The notes beneath the pieces are model-generated. The model ran no database searches and was not told where the DNA came from. It saw only the letters and a list, made by a program, of their open reading frames with translations. The position numbers and the translations under genes were made by a program. A stretch of 36,809 nucleotides of DNA, taken from assembly GCA_012517265.1 (NCBI GenBank), contig JAAYVJ010000460.1, positions 1 through 36,809 of the forward strand, given 5' to 3'. This document shows, piece by piece, positions 1 to 8,166 of this stretch; the first letter of the stretch is position 1; each line of letters begins with the position of its first letter. The stretch comes from Planctomycetota bacterium. Its GTDB lineage: Bacteria; Planctomycetota; Phycisphaerae; Sedimentisphaerales; Anaerobacaceae.

Positions 1-1377
1 GGTCTTGTCCTGAAGGCCGATCCAGCCGATGCAGCGGCCGTCCTTGGCGACGTACAGCGTGCTGAACCCCTGCTCTTCGTGCAGCCGGGGGTCGGCGACG
101 TTCTTCGTGTCGATTCCATTCTCCGCCAGGAACGACTCTCGGCCTACGAGAATGCGGGAGGAGTCGATCTTCGCGCTGACGCCCTTGCCCGGCGTCTCCT
201 TGAAGGCCTCCGACGCCGGCAGAGAAAGGCTCGCCTCCTTGGCCACTTCCTGCAGCGCCCGGGCGGCCGGGTGCTTGCTCATCTGCTCGGCCGCCGCCGC
301 GTCGGCCAGCAGGTCCGCCGGCTCGACCCCCTCGGCAGGCGTCAGCTTGGTCACGTAGAGTCGGCCGGTCGTCACCGTGCCCGTCTTGTCGAACACCAAG
401 GCCGTCATCTTGCCGGCCACCTCGAGATACGTGACGTCCTTGACCAGAATGCCCAGGCGGGCCGCGGCGGAGATCGCCGCCACCATGGCCGTAGGCGTCG
501 CCAGGATGATCGCGCACGGACAGGAGATCACGAGAATCGTGATCGCCTGGTCGATGTTCCGCGTAAAGACCCAGACGATGGCCGCGATCATCAGGATCGT
601 CGGCACATACCAGGAAATGTACCGATCGATGATCCGCATGACCGGAATCTTCGTGTGCTCGGCCTGCATGATCAACGACTGGACTTTGCCCAGCGTGGTG
701 TCCTTGCCTGCTTTGGTGACGCGGATGTCCAGGACGCCCGTCAGGTTGTTCGTGCCGGCGAAAACCTGCATGCCGGGCACCTTGTCGACCGGCAGCGATT
801 CGCCCGTGATCGTCGCTTCGTTCACCGAGCTCAGCCCATCGTAGACCTCGCCGTCGGCCGGGACGTTGTCGCCCGGACGGACGCGGATGCGGTCGCCGGC
901 CTTCAGCTCGCTGACCTTGACTTCGCGTTCCTTGCCGTCCTGATCGATCAGGTTGGCCTTGACGGGAGTCAGGCGGATCAGCGATTCGATCGAAGCCCGG
1001 GCTCCCAGCGCCGTTCGCGTTTCCACCAGTTCGCTGAGCAGCATGAAGAAGCCGATCAACCCGGCGGCCACATACTCCCCGATCGCAAACGCCGCGACGA
1101 TGCCCAGCGCCGCCAGCTCATCCATGTGCGAATGGCCCTCGATCAGGCTGCGAACCGCGTGGATGATGATCGGGGCGCCCAGCAGGAGCGCACCGAGCAT
1201 CGCGAACAGCTCGGTGTTGAAGCTGCCGGCCCCGTAGAAGACCTTGCCAATCCCGCTGTTGATGAGCAGGACGCCGCCGGCCAGCGTGCCCAACAGGGCG
1301 ATGCTCACGCGGACCTGTTTCTCGCGGGTCTGCTCGGTGCCGAATTCTTCCTGTAGATGCAGGTGCTGATGCGCCAT
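1..1377 (-). CDS. P1B-type heavy-metal-translocating ATPase (partial, C-terminus off the left edge)
   Basis: This is an inner-membrane pump that couples ATP hydrolysis to export of a soft transition metal. I translated 459 codons from an ATG at 1377, and the frame stays open to base 1. The order is: short His-containing N-terminus (MAHQHLHLQEEF), membrane helices at about 25-45, 55-78, 88-118 and 255-272, the actuator motif TGES (191-194), the metal-site motif CPC (286-288) in a membrane helix, the phosphorylation motif DKTGT (330-334) and the P1B-specific His-Pro (369-370, SKHPAARAL). There is no N-terminal CxxC metal-binding domain. The P-domain end and the last two helices are missing, so Cu versus Zn/Cd specificity cannot be read. 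It lies 72 bases after the His-rich hflK-like gene on the same strand, which suggests one transcript. The family call is firm; substrate is unknown. Confidence 0.93.
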   Translation of the reverse strand, partial: MAHQHLHLQEEFGTEQTREKQVRVSIALLGTLAGGVLLINSGIGKVFYGAGSFNTELFAMLGALLLGAPIIIHAVRSLIEGHSHMDELAALGIVAAFAIGEYVAAGLIGFFMLLSELVETRTALGARASIESLIRLTPVKANLIDQDGKEREVKVSELKAGDRIRVRPGDNVPADGEVYDGLSSVNEATITGESLPVDKVPGMQVFAGTNNLTGVLDIRVTKAGKDTTLGKVQSLIMQAEHTKIPVMRIIDRYISWYVPTILMIAAIVWVFTRNIDQAITILVISCPCAIILATPTAMVAAISAAARLGILVKDVTYLEVAGKMTALVFDKTGTVTTGRLYVTKLTPAEGVEPADLLADAAAAEQMSKHPAARALQEVAKEASLSLPASEAFKETPGKGVSAKIDSSRILVGRESFLAENGIDTKNVADPRLHEEQGFSTLYVAKDGRCIGWIGLQDKT

Positions 1378-1449
1378 AGCCTTATTCTCTCACCGAATTT
1401 CAATTGCGGACCGTCGCAAGGAGGCCCGGCTGTTCGTTCCCTCTTCGTC

Positions 1450-2799
1450 CTATTTCGGACTGGTCTTGGGTTTGAGCTTCGTATCCCGGTTCAGCATGAT
1501 CCGGATCTCGCGATCCCGATCGGCGCCCGAGCTGTCCAGGATGAACTTCTCGTCGGCGTTCTTGAGAATCTCCTCCATGGCCGCCAGGTACCGCTCGCGG
1601 GCGACCAGCTCCGGCCACTTGCGGTATTCCGGCAGGATGCTCGTCAGGTAGCTGGCGCTGGCTCGGGCGGCCTCCACCACCTTGGTCTGGTATGTCTGTG
1701 CCTCGGCGAGGATCTGCTGCGCGTCGCCGGTGACCTGGGACCAGAGCTCTTCCCGCTGTTGCGGACTGCAGTTGGGATCCAGGATCGCCTCGCACAACCG
1801 GCGAGCCACCTGGCCGCCCGTCTTGGTCAAGGTCGTCTCGGCGTAGGTCCGCGCCAGCGTGATCGTCTGGGCACTCTTCTGACTGGCCTCCACGTAGGCC
1901 TGGAACGCTTCGTCGATCTGCATGGGCCATCGTTTGTCGATCAACTGCATCTGCACGACGCGAATCCCGCATTCCAGATCGTCGAGCTTCTTCTGGACGA
2001 CCTGCTGCACTCGACGGGGAATCGTGTCGGCGCTCTGGATCGCCTCGTCGATCGTGAAGTTCACCATCGTCGCGACGATCGCGTCCTCCACCACGCTGCG
2101 AAGCAGAGGCGTGATGTCCGCCGTCATCACGTCGGCGTAGATCTCACCGGGCTTGATGTTCCGCACATGGACGCTGCGGAAGAACTGCTCCGCGTTGCTG
2201 ATCTGATAGTTGATCTGCCATTTCGTGTGGACGATGCTGTAGTCGCTGCCCTCGCTGGCCCCAAGGGACTGTCGAGCGGCCGCTGTGGCGTCCTGCGACG
2301 CCGCAGCCTGGCTCCTCGTCAGGCAGTACCCTTCCACCAGAGGATCGAGCTTGTCGGCCCGGTAGTTTCTCGGCTTGACGCCGCCGCCGAGGATGTCGTC
2401 GCGCGTCTCCTTGAACCAGAACGTGTTCACAGGCAGATTGATGTTCTTCTCGACAGGGATCTTGATCAGCTCGTCGATCGGATAGGGAAATACCCAGTGG
2501 GCGCCGGGCCGCAGGATCGCCTCGTCGCCGACCCCCTGGATCTTGCCGAACCGCAGGACCAGTCCTCGCTCGTCGGGCCCGATCGTCCGGAAACCCGACG
2601 CCAGGAATGCGACGATCAAAACGATCATGATGACCTTCAGGATCGTGAAGCTGACGTGCAGGGCGTCGGAAAGGGACTTGCCGGCCGCGTCCAGCCGCTC
2701 GTCCAGCGCCGGGCCGGGCGGAGTGGGGTCATGGTCATGATGGTGATCATGCCCGTGATCGTGTCCGTGGTCATGTCCGTGATTGTGTCCGTGTGCCAT
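1450..2799 (-). CDS. hflK: HflK-like SPFH/band-7 protein with a His-rich N-terminus
   Basis: This is a membrane-anchored SPFH protein of 449 residues. HflK and HflC normally form a large cage around the FtsH protease and modulate it. The start at 2799 gives an N-terminus built of repeated His-Gly/His-Asp units (residues 3-24), a likely metal-binding cytoplasmic tail. One membrane helix follows (about 53-75), then the band-7 domain (about 75-300) beginning with the family phrase GPDERGLVLRFG, and a helical C-terminal part with the Ala/Glu-rich pattern of the family. It lies 33 bases after hflC and is followed by a P1B metal ATPase, so a link to metal homeostasis is plausible. FtsH itself is not in the window. 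The SPFH call is firm; the HflK role and the metal link are inferred. Confidence 0.88.
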   Translation of the reverse strand: MAHGHNHGHDHGHDHGHDHHHDHDPTPPGPALDERLDAAGKSLSDALHVSFTILKVIMIVLIVAFLASGFRTIGPDERGLVLRFGKIQGVGDEAILRPGAHWVFPYPIDELIKIPVEKNINLPVNTFWFKETRDDILGGGVKPRNYRADKLDPLVEGYCLTRSQAAASQDATAAARQSLGASEGSDYSIVHTKWQINYQISNAEQFFRSVHVRNIKPGEIYADVMTADITPLLRSVVEDAIVATMVNFTIDEAIQSADTIPRRVQQVVQKKLDDLECGIRVVQMQLIDKRWPMQIDEAFQAYVEASQKSAQTITLARTYAETTLTKTGGQVARRLCEAILDPNCSPQQREELWSQVTGDAQQILAEAQTYQTKVVEAARASASYLTSILPEYRKWPELVARERYLAAMEEILKNADEKFILDSSGADRDREIRIMLNRDTKLKPKTSPK

Positions 2800-2832
2800 G
2801 GCTTCTTCGCTCGCTTGAATGCTGTCCTTCGG

Positions 2833-3738
2833 CTACTTTGCAGACCCTTCCGTTCCCAGCGGCGGCAGCCCCATCAGGAGCTTGAACGGCTCTGCGTCCG
2901 TCGGGATGATGATCGTGGCGCGGTCCTTCAGAGTCTGCTTGAGAGCCTCCAGGTTCCGCAGAAAGATGGCCAACTTCGTATCCGCCTGCAACATTTCATA
3001 GTATCGGGCCGCATCCGCATCGCCCTGACCGCGAATCTCCTTGGCCCGGCCTTCCGCCGCATCCAGCAGGGTGTCCCGCTTCTGGTTGGCGTCGGCAGTG
3101 ATCTGCGTGGCGATCGCCTCGCCCTCGGACGTGATGGCGTCGGTCCGGCCCTGGCGTTCCGCCTTCATTCGGTCGAAGACCTTCTTCGTCACGTCCTCGC
3201 TGACCTTGAGCTGCTTGATGCCCAGCGTTTTGATGTCGATGCCGTACTCGGCCAGAACGGGGCCCTTGAGGTCCGCGAGCATCTCCTCCTGGATCTTGTC
3301 GAACTGGATCTTGGCCGGGTCGCTGTTGACGAACTCCCCGAAGGAGTGCTGGCCGATCACGCGGTTCTGCGTGTCGTTGATGTGGTTGCGAAGCTTGGCC
3401 TCGGCGTTCGCTTCGGTCTTGACCGCGTTGAGGAACTTCAACGGCTCGGCCACCCGCCAGACGATGTACGTGTTGACGATGATCGGGACGTTGCCCCGGG
3501 TGGTGGTCTCGGCCAGTTGCGCCGCCTCCAGGACCCTCATCCGCGAATCGAACTTGTGGACCTGCTCGATGGGCGTGGGCCACTTGAAGTACAGGCCGGG
3601 CTTGGTGACCTCGCGCACCGGCTTGCCGAACCGCGTCACAAAGCCCGATTCGGTCTCACGAACCTGGAACGTGACGAGATAGACGATCATCACGAGAGAA
3701 ATCACGGCAATCAGTATCGGAATCGCTACGTTCTTCAT
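2833..3738 (-). CDS. hflC: HflC-like SPFH/band-7 protein (protease modulator)
   Basis: This 301-residue protein has one N-terminal signal-anchor helix (about 5-24) followed directly by the SPFH domain starting RETESGFVTRFGKP. It ends in an Ala/Glu-rich helix carrying the HflC-type phrases QGDADAARYYEML and FLRNLEALK. Length and layout match HflC, the partner of HflK in the FtsH-associated complex. Its ATG overlaps the stop of the upstream 690-residue SPFH gene in an ATGA (3735-3738), so the two are probably translationally coupled and made in comparable amounts. With the next gene it forms the usual K/C pair, but here there are three SPFH proteins in a row. Confidence 0.92.
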   Translation of the reverse strand: MKNVAIPILIAVISLVMIVYLVTFQVRETESGFVTRFGKPVREVTKPGLYFKWPTPIEQVHKFDSRMRVLEAAQLAETTTRGNVPIIVNTYIVWRVAEPLKFLNAVKTEANAEAKLRNHINDTQNRVIGQHSFGEFVNSDPAKIQFDKIQEEMLADLKGPVLAEYGIDIKTLGIKQLKVSEDVTKKVFDRMKAERQGRTDAITSEGEAIATQITADANQKRDTLLDAAEGRAKEIRGQGDADAARYYEMLQADTKLAIFLRNLEALKQTLKDRATIIIPTDAEPFKLLMGLPPLGTEGSAK

Positions 3739-5807
3739 TGTCCACTGGTCTCCTGTGCGCCGGCAAGCTGGCTGATCAGACTCGTATCCAGCTTGTCTTC
3801 CAGCTCCATGATAATGACCTGGCGATCCTTCGGATCGCCGGCCAACACGTACTTGCGGATGTTCTTCATCGCCTCTTCAAGCACGGCGGCGCGTTGCTCG
3901 CACTTGTAGATCTCCGGCGCCGCCCGATAGGCCTGGATTTGCCCGGCGAACTGCTTTCCGGTCGCCTCCGCCAGAGTCGCCATGCGGAATCGGTAGCTCT
4001 GCGCCTCGCTGAGGATCCGGAAGATGTCTCCGTGGGATTCCTTCAGCAGCGCCGTGTCGAACTGCGAGCCCAGACGCTTGACCTCCTCGGACAGCCCCTT
4101 TCGCTGGGCCTCCTGATACCGGGCGGCCAACTCCGCCAGCCGGTAGGCCCGCGCCACGGACCCGGCCAATTTCGTGAGGCTTCGATTTCGCTCCGCTTCG
4201 GCCGCCAACACCAGCGCCTGCTTTCCCTGCACCGCGCCCACGACCGCCTGGAACCCAGGGACAACCTCCACCGGAGGATGGATGCCCTGCAATCCGACGA
4301 AGACGATCTCGACTCCCAGGCCCTCGGCGTCTGCGGCCTGCTGGATCCGCTCCGTCAGGATCTGCTTGGCTCGGGTTCGGCCGCCGCCCAGGAGGTTCTG
4401 CTCCCCGCCCCCCTCAACTTCGATATTGGCCGTGGAGGCCAGCCGGGCCAGTTCACGATAGCAGATATCCTCCAGGAGCCTGCCGGGATTGCTGTGGCCG
4501 TAGACGTAGGCGAGCAGATCCTTGATCCGGTACTGGACCGGCATGTTGACCTTGACCAGACTGACGGGCACGGCCCCCTCCACCGCCCCTTGCGAAGCGT
4601 CCGCCCGCGTATCGCTGGCCGCCACCAGCAGGTCATGCTCCTGCTCGTAGTGGGTCTGGCCCCACAGGAGCTTCATCTCCGGGATCGCGACGCCATTGGC
4701 GTCCACCTTGGGCACGTACCCGATATGCAGGTCCATGACCAGACCCGTGGGGTACAAGTAGGCGATATCCATCGGCCAGGGCAGTTTGAAATGCAGGCCC
4801 GGACCGACGTGGCGAACCTGTCCGTCGGCGGTGGTCGGCCGGCCGAACCGCTCAACGATCCCCTCCTCGTTCGGCCCCACCACCACCAGGCAACTGGCCA
4901 GATACAGCGTCCCGGCCGAAAACAGAATCAGCGGAACGACCGCCTTCTCCAGGAGCTTGTAGAACCAGGTCTGTGACACCTGGAATCCGAACTGGTAGTC
5001 CATCGCGGCGGCCACGCTGCGGAAGATGCCGCCGGGTTCGCTGATGACGCCCAGAAGCCGGCTGTCGAAGGCCGCCCGGCTGTACTGGCCTTTGAGATGC
5101 GGCCGATAGAGGTCGAAGACGAGATTCAGCGCCGTCTCGACGCCCAGAACCATCAACAGGACGGGCACCGCGTAGGTGACGATCGCGATCAGCGGGAAGA
5201 TCTGGAACTGAACCAAGGCCAGGGCGATCGCCAGCACGAAACACAGGAGCGCCACGCCGAGAAAGAAGCTGCCGCCGGCCCGCAACGGCTTCCAACGGGT
5301 CTCGGCCGACATCCCGGTGGCGTATCGCGACATGAGGAACCCGATGAACGCGATGGCCGTGGCGACGATCGCACAGACCAACGGTTGCTGGGTCTTGACG
5401 TCCGGCCCGGACGGAATGCCCTTGAACAGATAGAGGCCCATACCTATCTCATAGGCCGCGACCAACGCGGCGAAGATCGGAATGAACCACTTTTCCAGGA
5501 CGTCGAGCCGACGCTGCGCGGCCGCCAGGACGGCCGCGGTCTCGCCCTTCTGGAAAATCGTGGCCGTGCTCTTCTCGCGGGCGAGCTGGCTCATATCGAG
5601 CTTTTCCTGCTCAGCCAAGCTCCGCTGGTGGAATTGAATGGCCAAGACCAGCCAGATCAGAGCCGCGGCGAGCGACTGCCACCCGACGGCCGACAGAGCG
5701 TAGAATCCGCTCCACCGCCCCAGGAAGAACGCGATGCCGAAGAAGACGAGGCTGAGAACCAGCGCGACCCAAGCGACCTGTTCGGGGCGTTTCGAGGATA
5801 CTGTCAT
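3735..5807 (-). CDS. Large polytopic HflK-like SPFH protein
   Basis: This 690-residue protein is the first gene of the SPFH/ATPase operon. The N-terminal half is polytopic, with hydrophobic segments near 12-30, 38-56, 108-128, 145-163, 180-200, 205-228 and 290-310. A soluble stretch lies between the second and third. A band-7 domain begins with VVVGPNEEGIVERFGRP and runs to about residue 560, followed by a helical, Ala/Glu-rich C-terminus. Ordinary HflK is about 400 residues with one membrane helix, so this is an extended form with a fused multi-helix membrane part. The start at 5807 is preceded by GGAG 11 bases upstream. The SPFH domain is clear; the role of the membrane part is unknown. Confidence 0.85.
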   Translation of the reverse strand: MTVSSKRPEQVAWVALVLSLVFFGIAFFLGRWSGFYALSAVGWQSLAAALIWLVLAIQFHQRSLAEQEKLDMSQLAREKSTATIFQKGETAAVLAAAQRRLDVLEKWFIPIFAALVAAYEIGMGLYLFKGIPSGPDVKTQQPLVCAIVATAIAFIGFLMSRYATGMSAETRWKPLRAGGSFFLGVALLCFVLAIALALVQFQIFPLIAIVTYAVPVLLMVLGVETALNLVFDLYRPHLKGQYSRAAFDSRLLGVISEPGGIFRSVAAAMDYQFGFQVSQTWFYKLLEKAVVPLILFSAGTLYLASCLVVVGPNEEGIVERFGRPTTADGQVRHVGPGLHFKLPWPMDIAYLYPTGLVMDLHIGYVPKVDANGVAIPEMKLLWGQTHYEQEHDLLVAASDTRADASQGAVEGAVPVSLVKVNMPVQYRIKDLLAYVYGHSNPGRLLEDICYRELARLASTANIEVEGGGEQNLLGGGRTRAKQILTERIQQAADAEGLGVEIVFVGLQGIHPPVEVVPGFQAVVGAVQGKQALVLAAEAERNRSLTKLAGSVARAYRLAELAARYQEAQRKGLSEEVKRLGSQFDTALLKESHGDIFRILSEAQSYRFRMATLAEATGKQFAGQIQAYRAAPEIYKCEQRAAVLEEAMKNIRKYVLAGDPKDRQVIIMELEDKLDTSLISQLAGAQETSGQ

Positions 5808-5897
5808 TGGCGAATCAGCTCCAGCAGTGAACCAAAATCCTGCTCATCGAGTAGTACCGGGTACGGGACCAGGTCCTTTACAAATAGGGAACCCGGC

Positions 5898-5903
5898 ACT
5901 ATA
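5898..5903 (-). promoter_or_regulatory. Possible -10 box for the SPFH/ATPase operon
   Basis: Read on the minus strand this is TATAGT, five of six matches to the sigma-70 -10 box, about 90 bases upstream of the 690-residue SPFH gene. A 17-base spacer would place a poor -35 (TACACG). It lies in the 195-base divergent region between this operon and the plus-strand ABC permease. Weak evidence. Confidence 0.3.
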
Positions 5904-6002
5904 ACACCGAAAACGACGCTCGTGTAGAGACAATCGTGAAAAAAACGAGTCACAGCCTCGTATCAATCGCAGCGTTCGACAGGACGGCAATGCTTCGGGT
6001 GA

Positions 6003-6968
6003 ATGATGAATAAACTGATAGCGATCGCCAGGAACACCTTCGTCGAGACCCTTCGCCAACCCGTGTACGCCGTCATTATTGCAGTGGCATTGCTGTTGTT
6101 CCTCATCAGTCCGGCGCTCTCTATGTACACCATGGACGATGACAACAAGCTGCTGCGAGAGATTGGGCTCTCTACGCTGTTTCTGACGAGTTTGTTCGTG
6201 GCAATCTTTTCGGCCTCAGGGGCCATCTCCGTGGAGATGGAGAACAAGACCATCCTGACCGTGCTGACCAAGCCCGTCCAACGTCCGATATTCATCCTGG
6301 CCAAATTCATCGGCGTCATGGGGGCCGTGGCCCTGGCCCACTACCTGTGCGCGATCGGCGTGCTGATGACCATTCGGCACGGCGTTCTTTCGACCGCACG
6401 CGACACGCACGACTGGACCGTGATCGGTTCGGCGTCCGTGGTCGTCGTCACGACGGTCCTGCTCAGCGCGTTCTTCAACTACGCATACGACTGGAAATTC
6501 ACCTCGACCGCGGTGGTGGTCGGGGCCATCCTGGCGACGCTGGCCATGGTGTTCCTGGGTCTGATCGATCGCGACTGGCAGTTCAACCCGGCGCACAATG
6601 GGATCAACAGGCTGGACGTCTACGCCGTCGTCCTGCTCTTCCTGGCGGCGATGGTGATCGCCTCGATCGCCGTGGCCATCTCGGCCCGCTTCAACATGAT
6701 CGTCACCCTCTCGGCGTGCATCGGCGTCTTCCTGCTTGGGCTGATCAGCGACTGGGTCTTCGGTCGTTACGCCGGGATGCACCTCTGGGCTCAGGCAGGC
6801 CGCTTCCTCGTGCCCAACCTGCAGATCTTCTGGATCAGCGACGCGATCTACGAGAACAGCGTGGTTCCCGCCAGGTACATTCTGGTCAGCGCATCGTATG
6901 CAGTCGCCTATACGATCGGAATCCTCGCCGTGGCGATCGCCCTGTTTCAGCGCAGACAAATCGCCTGA
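6003..6968 (+). CDS. ABC-2 type transporter permease
   Basis: This is a 321-residue polytopic membrane protein. The N-terminus (IARNTFVETLRQPVYAVI) is the amphipathic start typical of ABC-2 permeases. It is followed by about six membrane helices (roughly 22-40, 58-78, 100-125, 150-195, 212-265 and 290-312) and the internal phrase EMENKTILTVLTKPVQR, a family hallmark (the coupling region after the second helix). Two consecutive ATG codons lie at 6003 and 6006; either could start. No partner ATPase is adjacent: the upstream genes run the other way and the downstream gene is a minus-strand acetyltransferase, so the ATPase must be elsewhere. Substrate unknown. Confidence 0.88.
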   Translation: MMNKLIAIARNTFVETLRQPVYAVIIAVALLLFLISPALSMYTMDDDNKLLREIGLSTLFLTSLFVAIFSASGAISVEMENKTILTVLTKPVQRPIFILAKFIGVMGAVALAHYLCAIGVLMTIRHGVLSTARDTHDWTVIGSASVVVVTTVLLSAFFNYAYDWKFTSTAVVVGAILATLAMVFLGLIDRDWQFNPAHNGINRLDVYAVVLLFLAAMVIASIAVAISARFNMIVTLSACIGVFLLGLISDWVFGRYAGMHLWAQAGRFLVPNLQIFWISDAIYENSVVPARYILVSASYAVAYTIGILAVAIALFQRRQIA

Positions 6969-7031
6969 ACGGGAAAACCCCGCGCAGAGCATGGAATTCA
7001 CAAACGGGTTGTTACTTCCCCCGGGGCAAGA

Positions 7032-7496
7032 TCACCCGCAGGGCGAAACGTCCCGGATGAGAGCGATTTCGTCGCACTCGTCTTGCTTGGGACACCGGGC
7101 GCAATCGCTCCAGACCTTCATGGGCAATTCCTCTTTCTTCACAACCGCAAACCCGGCCCGCTCGAAGAACTTGGGCTCCAGGGTCAGGGCGAAGACACGC
7201 GGAACACCGAGCTGCCGGGCCTGATCCACAGCCGCCGCGACCAGCGCCATGCCCACTCCCTTGCCTCGCTCGTCCGCCGCCACGGCCAGCGACTTCACCT
7301 CCGCCAGATCCGACCAGATCACCTCCAGTGCGCAGCAGCCGATCAGCCGGCCGTCCCGCTCGGCCACCAGGAAGGTCTGGAGGTTCTCATAGATCTCGGC
7401 CATGGACCGAAAGAGCATTTTGTCGTGCTCGGCGTAGAAATTGATCAGCGAACAGATCGCCTTGGCGTCCCGAATTCTTGCGTTGCGTACTTTCAT
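7032..7496 (-). CDS. Short GNAT acetyltransferase, N-acetylglutamate synthase-like
   Basis: The start at 7496 gives 154 residues beginning MKVRNARIRDAKAI, the conserved opening of the family. The acetyl-CoA site is the stretch SLAVAADERGKGVGMAL (loop R/Q-x-x-G-x-G/A). The tail contains ELPMKVWSDCARCPKQDEC, whose Trp, Cys-x-x-Cys and final Cys are typical of short bacterial N-acetylglutamate synthases that acetylate glutamate as the first step of arginine synthesis. An in-frame start 36 bases further upstream would lie inside the promoter, so 7496 is preferred. The gene stands alone, divergent from the acyl-chain operon. The family is confident; glutamate as substrate is inferred from the resemblance. 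Confidence 0.86.
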   Translation of the reverse strand: MKVRNARIRDAKAICSLINFYAEHDKMLFRSMAEIYENLQTFLVAERDGRLIGCCALEVIWSDLAEVKSLAVAADERGKGVGMALVAAAVDQARQLGVPRVFALTLEPKFFERAGFAVVKKEELPMKVWSDCARCPKQDECDEIALIRDVSPCG

Positions 7497-7503
7497 GGGC
7501 TCA

Positions 7504-7532
7504 AGTATACTACCTCGCTTTCGCGACTTCAA
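7504..7532 (-). promoter_or_regulatory. Sigma-70-like promoter of the GNAT gene, probably leaderless
   Basis: On the minus strand there is TTGAAG (7532-7527), a 17-base spacer, then TATACT (7509-7504). The start codon at 7496 begins 7 bases after the -10 box, which places the transcription start at or within a base or two of the ATG. There is therefore no room for a ribosome binding site. Confidence 0.6.
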
Positions 7533-7577
7533 TGCCGCAATCCCGGGCCGGAGGGTTGCGCAAAAAACGAAAAAACA

Positions 7578-7606
7578 CTGGCAAAAAGGACGGCAGCCAC
7601 TACAAT
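7578..7606 (+). promoter_or_regulatory. Candidate promoter of the acyl-chain operon
   Basis: CTGGCA (7578-7583), 17 bases, then TACAAT (7601-7606). The -10 matches at five of six positions and the -35 at four. Transcription would start near 7613, giving a leader of about 27 bases before the ATG at 7640. The promoter is divergent from that of the GNAT gene, with the two -35 boxes about 45 bases apart. Confidence 0.5.
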
Positions 7607-7639
7607 GACGCCGGTTCGTGTTCGGTGACCCAGGGATTC

Positions 7640-8113
7640 ATGAAGTTCATACTGATAGACAAGATAGTCTCGCTCGAAGAAGGCAAGACGCTGACTGCAG
7701 CCAAGTGCGTATCGCTGGCCGAGGAATATCTGGGGGATCATTTCCCCACGTTCCCCGTACTGCCCGGGGTTCTGTTGTTGCAGGGCCTCGTGGAATCGGC
7801 AAGCTGGCTCGTCCGCAAGACCGAGGGATTTGCCCACAGCATGATCCTTCTGGAAGAGGCAAGAAACGTCAAGTACAAGAGTTTCCTGGCGCCGGGGTCA
7901 CGGATTGAGTACATAGTCCAGGCAAAGACCATTGAGGAGAACGTGAGCAGTTTCACCGGGTGCGGAACCGCCGACGGGGAGAAGATCCTCGATGCGAGGT
8001 TCGGCCTGAGACACTTCAACCTGGCAGACCGCCGCTCGGCCATGGCCCCCGTGGACGCCCAGGTGATCGCAGCGATGAAAAACCGCTACAGCCTGCTCAC
8101 GCAGCAGTGCTGA
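7640..8113 (+). CDS. FabZ-like hotdog dehydratase, subunit A (catalytic Glu replaced by Gln)
   Basis: This 157-residue single-hotdog protein resembles 3-hydroxyacyl-ACP dehydratase FabZ. The catalytic region reads GDHFPTFPVLPGVLLLQ: His34 matches the catalytic His of FabZ, but residue 48, normally the catalytic Glu, is Gln (codon CAG at 7781-7783). The His-to-48 spacing of 14 residues is that of E. coli FabZ (His54/Glu68), so the alignment needs no gap. Alone it should lack the general acid/base Glu. The ATG at 7640 has AGGGA just upstream; the reading frame is open further upstream but without family similarity. First gene of an operon with ACP, a second FabZ-like protein and two ketosynthases. 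Pairing with subunit B is the natural inference. Confidence 0.88.
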   Translation: MKFILIDKIVSLEEGKTLTAAKCVSLAEEYLGDHFPTFPVLPGVLLLQGLVESASWLVRKTEGFAHSMILLEEARNVKYKSFLAPGSRIEYIVQAKTIEENVSSFTGCGTADGEKILDARFGLRHFNLADRRSAMAPVDAQVIAAMKNRYSLLTQQC

Positions 8114-8166
8114 CCGAGGTTGTGAAAAGGATTTTCGGAAGGAACTGACCGGAGGTAGCAGCAACC

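Noticed and set aside
1357-3909. 850-codon open frame on the plus strand
   Set aside because: It is the antisense of the two small SPFH genes and carries no family features. Long antisense frames are expected at this GC content; the same applies to 13968-16361 and 25346-27838.
7640-8113. Sequencing error as the reason for Gln48 in dehydratase A
   Set aside because: A change to Glu would need only one base (CAG to GAG), so it cannot be excluded by itself. However, subunit B has the opposite loss, and the next enzyme pair shows similar degeneration, which makes independent error unlikely.
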